A stretch of DNA of 35,297 nt. It comes from a bacterium. Its GTDB lineage: Bacteria > Patescibacteriota > Patescibacteriia > UBA9934 > GWF2-40-263. Of this stretch, positions 30,323 to 35,297 are shown piece after piece; within the stretch, counting starts at the first letter, position 1; every line of letters begins with the position of its first letter. The position numbers and the translations under genes were made by a program. Below the pieces are notes generated by a model that saw only the letters and a list, made by a program, of their open reading frames with translations, was not told the origin of the DNA and did no database searches. The stretch lies in assembly GCA_020051955.1 (NCBI GenBank), contig JAGVQB010000025.1, forward strand, positions 1-35,297, in the 5' to 3' direction.

Positions 30323-31234
30323 TTAACGAACCTTTTTATTTACGATCCTGAAAACAAGCGCGGAAATTGTGGCCATGACACCCAACGTAATCAGTAATTG
30401 CCATGGGATTATCCAGAAATTTATACTTGATGTTATCGACCCAGAAGAACCATAAGATAGATCAAGTGTGGCTTTTACTTTCCCGAATGCGAGGTTCGAC
30501 AGTTGGTAGCTAATTATTTCCCCCCAAGACATATCAGGTCGTGAATAAACCTCATAGGCTCTAGTAGACGAAGGGAGCACCCGATCATTGTATCGATTCG
30601 CATCAAGCCGCTGAATCGTTTTTCCAAACCAATTCGTCAATGTTATCGAGCCTGTGGGAGTGAGATGGACATTGCCTTGATTTTGCAAACGATATCGGAA
30701 TACTTGAGGTGGCATGCCAAGCGAATCGCCTCCTGTGGTTAGATCCAATAGAGCAAGCGACTCTTTCACTGCACCCCCAACTCGCAACAACACGAGAGAT
30801 GCTGTTTTCGCTTCGATGATCGCGCCGTTGGTCGCGACAATATCCGCTGGGGCTTGAGAGACAGTAATCGCCGCGTAGTAACCACCTGCTGGAATTGAAT
30901 CAGGAATCGAAACCGTGAATGCGACATCACCTTTTGAAAGAGCTGGGGCAGTTACAGAGTCCGACCTAAACTTTATCCAACGAACCAGATGATCCCCTAC
31001 CGGCGCATCAAAAAAAGTCGGCGCGCCCGTTTCCCCACTAGAAGCAAATCCAAGTAAATCCAGATAGTAAACTTGATCGCTCGCGTTTGTGTTGATGATC
31101 GAGATACTGCTTTCGATCGTTTCGCCAGGCAACCCAGTAAGTTCAAGCACGGTTGGAGAAACTCCCGCCGCATTTGAAAAAGCTGGTACCAGCAAAAACG
31201 CGAGAGAACAAATGATGAAGATGCTTCGATACAT
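30323..31234 (-). CDS. Secreted, C-terminally TM-anchored protein with Ig-like/DUF916-like fold (putative)
   Basis: Signal peptide 'MYRSIFIICSLAFLLVPAFSNAAG'; 'VSPTVLELTGLPGETIESSISIINTN'; C-terminal TM 'IIPWQLLITLGVMATISALVFRIV' + KKVR. Confidence 0.75.
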   Translation of the reverse strand: MYRSIFIICSLAFLLVPAFSNAAGVSPTVLELTGLPGETIESSISIINTNASDQVYYLDLLGFASSGETGAPTFFDAPVGDHLVRWIKFRSDSVTAPALSKGDVAFTVSIPDSIPAGGYYAAITVSQAPADIVATNGAIIEAKTASLVLLRVGGAVKESLALLDLTTGGDSLGMPPQVFRYRLQNQGNVHLTPTGSITLTNWFGKTIQRLDANRYNDRVLPSSTRAYEVYSRPDMSWGEIISYQLSNLAFGKVKATLDLSYGSSGSITSSINFWIIPWQLLITLGVMATISALVFRIVNKKVR

Positions 31235-31236
31235 AC

Positions 31237-32142
31237 CTAAAAAGTTCCAGAAGCGATAAATGTCACTGTGTGGGCATACGCACCAACCGTTGTCGCTACT
31301 GTTGTGCCGACTTTGAATGTCACGAAGTTGCGACTATCAAAGCTGACAACGGACTCGGTCGCGACATCCTGATAACTAGACGTGATGGAGGTGTCAGCAG
31401 TATCGAACGTGGAAGTCGCAATCGAAGTATCAGACGACCGGGCGCCATACTCCTCTGACCCAACACTCACTGCCCCATCAGCAACATCGTCAATTGTGTA
31501 TGACGACGATCGGAGGTCACCATCCTCAAATACTTGAATGACGTAGCCAGAAGTGTTGTCGACAGTAACATCAAGGGCGACAATCCCTGTCTCCACAGAT
31601 CCATCCGAAATTGAGCCAAAATCCAGAGAAGCTCCATTCATCAAATACACATAGTCACCGCTTCCATCGATCGTAGGTTGAGTGCCTGCGTTTTTCCACG
31701 AATCTACTGTTACTGTTGACCCGGTCAACGATGCGACCTTGCCAACGGCGGCAACCTGGCTGACCCCCACATCCTGAATCAAGGCGATCGTGCTACCAAC
31801 TGAAACTCCAGTTGTGCTGGAGGTGACCGTCGTCCCAGAAAGCGAGGACGCTGTAAAAGCACTCGATGTGTCTTGCGCATAGACGTTAAAGATGATGGTT
31901 CGATCTGAAATCCCTCCTCGATAGCCCTGATCGACCGCGTACGAAGTCGAAGTGCTCCTACCAGCGACCGCTGGTTCAAGTGAGTCGTGTAGAAGATAGG
32001 TTGTAGATGATGCCGTATCTGAACCACCGGTGTTGATTGAGTCCCACCGGATTTGGTAGCTGGATGAGGTCATTTGCGCATACGCAACCTGCGTATATAC
32101 AAAAATCCCCACAATTGTCGCGACGAGAACCTTGTTGCTCAT
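31237..32142 (-). CDS. Secreted Ser/Thr-rich protein of unknown function; ATG at 32142 preferred
   Basis: 'MSNKVLVATIVGIFVYTQVAYAQMTSSSYQIRWDSINTGGSDTASSTTYLLHDSL'; signal peptide; first gene of the surface operon. Confidence 0.75.
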   Translation of the reverse strand: MSNKVLVATIVGIFVYTQVAYAQMTSSSYQIRWDSINTGGSDTASSTTYLLHDSLEPAVAGRSTSTSYAVDQGYRGGISDRTIIFNVYAQDTSSAFTASSLSGTTVTSSTTGVSVGSTIALIQDVGVSQVAAVGKVASLTGSTVTVDSWKNAGTQPTIDGSGDYVYLMNGASLDFGSISDGSVETGIVALDVTVDNTSGYVIQVFEDGDLRSSSYTIDDVADGAVSVGSEEYGARSSDTSIATSTFDTADTSITSSYQDVATESVVSFDSRNFVTFKVGTTVATTVGAYAHTVTFIASGTF

Positions 32143-32162
32143 AGGTCTCACTAGACATAAAC

Positions 32163-32191
32163 AGTCTATCATGAATACAATATGTAGTCAA
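32163..32191 (-). promoter_or_regulatory. Sigma-70-like promoter for the surface-protein operon
   Basis: Minus strand TTGACT-N17-TAGACT. Confidence 0.6.
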
Positions 32192-32222
32192 GCGCTTATT
32201 ACGCTAATTTTAGCCAAGAATC

Positions 32223-32299
32223 TTATCCACACCTCATCATTTTACCTCCAAATAACCTACTTTTTTAGATTATTGCCAAAATACCCAAACTTATCCACT
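32223..32299. promoter_or_regulatory. DnaA-box-like sites TTATCCACA (32223-32231) and TTATCCACT (32291-32299) in AT-rich DNA
   Basis: First matches the DnaA-box consensus TTATNCACA; second has one mismatch. Confidence 0.5.
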
Positions 32300-32403
32300 T
32301 TTTTCAATTTCTGTCCAGCCTGGCGTTGCCAAATATATCCATTTACCCAATTGTCCCTATCTCTGCTCTACCGAGCGGCCGCTTGCACTTACATCTGCCG
32401 TTT

Positions 32404-32419
32404 AGTTTCATGTGAAACA
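32404..32419. promoter_or_regulatory. parS-like site
   Basis: AGTTTCATGTGAAACA vs consensus TGTTTCACGTGAAACA, 14/16. Confidence 0.6.
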
Positions 32420-32522
32420 AATAAGCAGTGCCAATCACTGCTGCTCTCAATATCAATTCCCTGCCAATAAACCACTTCACTCTCCCCGAAAATCATTTAT
32501 CATCTGCCTCCTCATCAATTCC

Positions 32523-32730
32523 TCATGAGACCTCTGCAAAAGTTGATGAGCCGCCGTCGCCCTAGGGCTTTGGCGGCCAGGGATTGCGTTGAACGGGCTG
32601 TCGAGCCCCACGAAACGTAGACACTCTACGTAGAGTGGGGTCGACGCCCGCCCGACTGAACGATGTCAGTCGTTCGGGCGGGGGTGCCCGTGAAACGCAA
32701 GATTGCGACTTTTGCAGAGGACTCTCATGA
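32523..32730. repeat. Nested inverted-repeat element C (~208 bp), related to A and B, with an extra palindrome in the left arm
   Basis: TCATGAGACCTCTGCAAAAGT / ACTTTTGCAGAGGACTCTCATGA; shared core GCCCGCCCGACTGAACGATGTCAGTCGTTCGGGCGGGG; inserted CCGCCGTCGCCCTAGGGCTTTGGCGG at 32551-32576. Confidence 0.85.
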
Positions 32731-32775
32731 AAATTAACTTTCATCTTTGTACCCTCCGATTCGTCCTCCGATGGC

Positions 32776-33120
32776 TTATTTAAGGACTTTAAAATGCAAG
32801 TGCGGCTCCAAGCTAAACCCAGTATTGCCACTGTATCCGATCATTTGTCCTTTTCGAACAATCTCACCATCACTTACAAGCACTCCTTTGTATTTCAAAT
32901 GTTCAATGCACGGTAATCACCGATCCTGTGCTTATAACGATCCTGTTACCTTCGGTTCCAATACTTTTTCAGCGATGCCCCAACCATTGAGTCTTGTTTC
33001 AGATAAACCACTTTCCCGCCAGCCTCGTAGTAACCGTCCAGAGAAAACGAAATTAATCCTTCCAATGACGTAATCGGAATGGAAGGTGGTGTGAAGGCGT
33101 TGCGCCAGCCGTTGGCAAGA
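32776..33120 (-). pseudogene. Decayed M23 (LytM-type) peptidase
   Basis: Minus strand '[43 protein letters not shown]' plus upstream fragments 'GNRIVIST' and 'GYYEAGGKVVYLKQDS' in other frames, no intact start. Confidence 0.8.
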
Positions 33121-33172
33121 AGGCTACAACAGCCATGACCAGGATAGTTTCAATCTCATACCCACACAGATA

Positions 33173-33200
33173 ACAAAAAACCGCTATTAGCGGTTCAAAT
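33173..33200 (-). terminator. Terminator downstream of the minus-strand tRNA-Ala
   Basis: Minus strand AACCGCTAATAGCGGTTTTTTG. Confidence 0.75.
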
Positions 33201-33231
33201 ACTCGCACTTCGTTGTTAATTAGATTTGTTG

Positions 33232-33286
33232 ACCTCCGATTTCCGACTACCGACTTCCGACCACTGACTACTGGCTTCTGACTACC
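33232..33286. repeat. Degenerate short tandem repeat, ~7-bp unit (CCGACTW/CTGACTA)
   Basis: gacctccgatttccgactaccgacttccgaccactgactactggcttctgactacc. Confidence 0.75.
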
Positions 33287-33290
33287 ACCG

Positions 33291-33366
33291 TGGTGGACCA
33301 GTGGGGATTCGAACCCCAGACCTCCGCAATGCGAATGCGGCGCTCTACCAACTGAGCTACTGGCCC
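33291..33366 (-). tRNA. tRNA-Ala (CGC), CCA encoded
   Basis: GGGCCAGTAGCTCAGTTGGTAGAGCGCCGCATTCGCATTGCGGAGGTCTGGGGTTCGAATCCCCACTGGTCCACCA; G3:U70 present. Confidence 0.93.
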
Positions 33367-33389
33367 CTGGTTTACCTACAAGACAAAAT

Positions 33390-33405
33390 TGTTTCACGTG
33401 ACACA
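33390..33405. promoter_or_regulatory. parS-like site
   Basis: TGTTTCACGTGACACA vs consensus TGTTTCACGTGAAACA, 15/16. Confidence 0.7.
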
Positions 33406-33438
33406 CCTTTACTGAAACGATGTCGAAAGTCGTTATTT

Positions 33439-33509
33439 CGTTGTTTCGAAAATCGTAACGAGAATCGAAGGGCGAAAATCGACTTTCGATTACGATTTTC
33501 GAAACAACG
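33439..33509. repeat. Inverted repeat between two tRNA genes
   Basis: CGTTGTTTCGAAAATCGTAA (33439-33458) / TTACGATTTTCGAAACAACG (33490-33509), perfect 20 bp. Confidence 0.9.
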
Positions 33510-33550
33510 ACACAACGATTCTCGACTTAACTGCTTTTATCAGAAACCCC

Positions 33551-33626
33551 TGGTGCCCCCGGAGGGACTTGAACCCCCATTGTCAGCTTAGGACGCTGCA
33601 GCTCTATCCAGTTGAGCTACGGGAGC
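33551..33626 (-). tRNA. tRNA-Arg (CCT), CCA encoded
   Basis: GCTCCCGTAGCTCAACTGGATAGAGCTGCAGCGTCCTAAGCTGACAATGGGGGTTCAAGTCCCTCCGGGGGCACCA. Confidence 0.93.
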
Positions 33627-33727
33627 TTAGTTACTATGTGTCGTAAAACGTTATCCCACTGTTTATGCTATACTATTGCCAACAGGCGACGACATAATAC
33701 TTCCTCAAAAACATTTGGTCAAAAAAT

Positions 33728-34846
33728 ATGGCGTTTGAAATCCTTTTAGGCTCTGTCTCCGTTCTCCTGTTGGTTGTTTTGTTGTTTGTTATCTTCAAAT
33801 TCCGATCCACCCCCCCAGTCGACACATCACTCCTCACAATCATCAACGATCTTCGAAAAGAAATCCAGGAAACAACCTCCTCGCAACGGCGTGAAGTTGG
33901 CGAACGTATGGATAATATGCACGAAAGGATCGTCCAGAACTTAAATGAATCATCATCAACGCTACAAAAACACTTTCAACACACTTCCGGAATCGTACGA
34001 GACGTAACGGAAAAACTTACAAAACTCGATGAGACAAACAAACAAGTCCTCAACTTCTCAGAACAGCTTCAAAGCCTCGAAAACATTCTCAAGAACCCAA
34101 AACATCGTGGAATCCTCGGCGAATATTGGCTCGAATCTCTACTCAGCCAGGTTCTGCCTCCTGGACAATACCAAATGCAATACCAACTGGGCATTGATGA
34201 GGTAACTGGTCAATCACTTGTCCCAGACGCTGTTGTCTTTGTCAAAGACATGCTAATTCCAATCGACGCAAAGTTTTCACTCGAAACATACAACCGTATT
34301 TCACAGGAAATGAACCAAGACGCTCGCGAGGTTCTTGAGCGCGAATTTAAAGGTGATGTTAAACTTAGAATCGACGAAACATCAAAGTACGTTCAGCCAC
34401 AGAAGGGGACTGCACCGTTTGCATTTATGTTCGTCCCTGCCGAGGGGGTATATAACAACCTTATTTCCCAAAATGTCGGTGCTGTGAAAGTTAATTCAGT
34501 GAATCTTATCGAATACGCTTTCAAAAAAAATGTGATGATCGTTTCTCCAACCTCATTTTTTGCGTACTTGCAGACGGTGTTACTGGGGCTCAAAGCTTTA
34601 CAGATTGAAGACTCGGTGAAAGAGATCCAGAAACAGGCGGAGCAATTAATGCGGCACCTGAAGAGCTACGAAGACTTTCACAATAAGGTGGGAAAAAACT
34701 TAGAAACAACCGTCCGCGCGTTCACAGCATGCTCTAGTGAGTTTAAGAAAATCGACAAGGACATTTTCCGTGTCACTGCGGGAGTCGCTGGAAAGCAGTT
34801 AGAAATTGCCGATGTGCTGACAAACGATGAAAGCTTCGGGTCATAA
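33728..34846 (+). CDS. rmuC: RmuC-family DNA recombination protein
   Basis: N-terminal TM, long coiled coil, 'NPKHRGILGEYWLESLLSQVLPPGQYQMQYQLG', 'VPDAVVFVKDMLIPIDAKFSLETYNR', 'FAFMFVPAEGVYNNL'. Confidence 0.95.
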   Translation: MAFEILLGSVSVLLLVVLLFVIFKFRSTPPVDTSLLTIINDLRKEIQETTSSQRREVGERMDNMHERIVQNLNESSSTLQKHFQHTSGIVRDVTEKLTKLDETNKQVLNFSEQLQSLENILKNPKHRGILGEYWLESLLSQVLPPGQYQMQYQLGIDEVTGQSLVPDAVVFVKDMLIPIDAKFSLETYNRISQEMNQDAREVLEREFKGDVKLRIDETSKYVQPQKGTAPFAFMFVPAEGVYNNLISQNVGAVKVNSVNLIEYAFKKNVMIVSPTSFFAYLQTVLLGLKALQIEDSVKEIQKQAEQLMRHLKSYEDFHNKVGKNLETTVRAFTACSSEFKKIDKDIFRVTAGVAGKQLEIADVLTNDESFGS

Positions 34847-34925
34847 CATTTTGACAAATAATTATAGTCCGCTATACTTTCCCACGTTCTGATCATCAAA
34901 TAACAACGTCAAGATCCCACCCGAT

Positions 34926-35195
34926 ATGCCAAATCTCAAAAATGCAAAAAAGGCTCTTCGCCAAAGCGAGAAACACGCGGAACATAATAAGGTCGCCAAA
35001 GCTGAAATCCACTCTCTGCGCGTAAAAGCTCGCAAAATGCTGGATGCAAAAAATGTTGCTGAGGCAGAAAAGGTCGTTAAGCTGATTGGTCAAAAACTAG
35101 ACAAGGCAGCACAAAAAAATCTCATAAAGAAAAATGCTGCAGCTCGTTACAAGTCTCGACTGATGAAAAAAGTAAACTCTCTCAGAAAAGCGTAA
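34926..35195 (+). CDS. rpsT: 30S ribosomal protein S20
   Basis: 'MPNLKNAKKALRQSEKHAEHNKVAKAEIHSLRVKARKML...KNAAARYKSRLMKKVNSL'. Confidence 0.95.
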   Translation: MPNLKNAKKALRQSEKHAEHNKVAKAEIHSLRVKARKMLDAKNVAEAEKVVKLIGQKLDKAAQKNLIKKNAAARYKSRLMKKVNSLRKA

Positions 35196-35282
35196 AACAA
35201 AATCGAGTTAATAGACTTTTTCCAGTTGGTAAAAAACAGTTTTCTTTGCTAGTGTTTGGCATATTCTTGAACTTACTTAGCT

Positions 35283-35297
35283 ATGGCTACTAAAAAA
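35283..35297 (+). CDS. Possible start of next gene (MATKK...), truncated by window end
   Basis: ATGGCTACTAAAAAA at the right edge. Confidence 0.3.

Noticed and set aside
33053-33406. 117-aa minus-strand ORF overlapping tRNA-Ala
   Set aside because: Reads through the tRNA gene, parS-like site and tandem repeat; not protein-like.

Overview
Bacterial chromosome segment, probably Candidate Phyla Radiation/Patescibacteria. That is inferred from gene content, small operons and abundant short palindromes; no marker search was possible. Housekeeping content: ftsK, a RodZ-like HTH protein, recA, efp next to an epmA/genX-like ligase, rpsF-ssb-rpsR, a THUMP/TRM11-like RNA methyltransferase split by a frameshift, an ABC-F ATPase, ychF, rmuC, rpsT, two tRNA-Ala (GGC, CGC) and tRNA-Arg(CCT). 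Accessory content: (i) a GC-rich three-gene module of unknown function at 13.5-17.2 kb with divergent promoters around an inverted repeat; (ii) a PaaX/Cas2-like gene bounded by two ~30-bp repeats; (iii) an ~11 kb leftward operon of four secreted/surface proteins; (iv) an M23 peptidase remnant beside two near-consensus parS sites and DnaA-box-like sites at a gene-polarity switch, possibly near the replication origin. The most striking signal is a set of palindromic elements. One family lies inside three conserved genes (epmA, the methyltransferase, ychF) and encodes an inserted peptide. A related GC-rich palindrome splits a tRNA remnant in its D-loop. Several 160-210 bp nested inverted-repeat elements sit between genes. 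All family calls come from reading the sequence without database searches.
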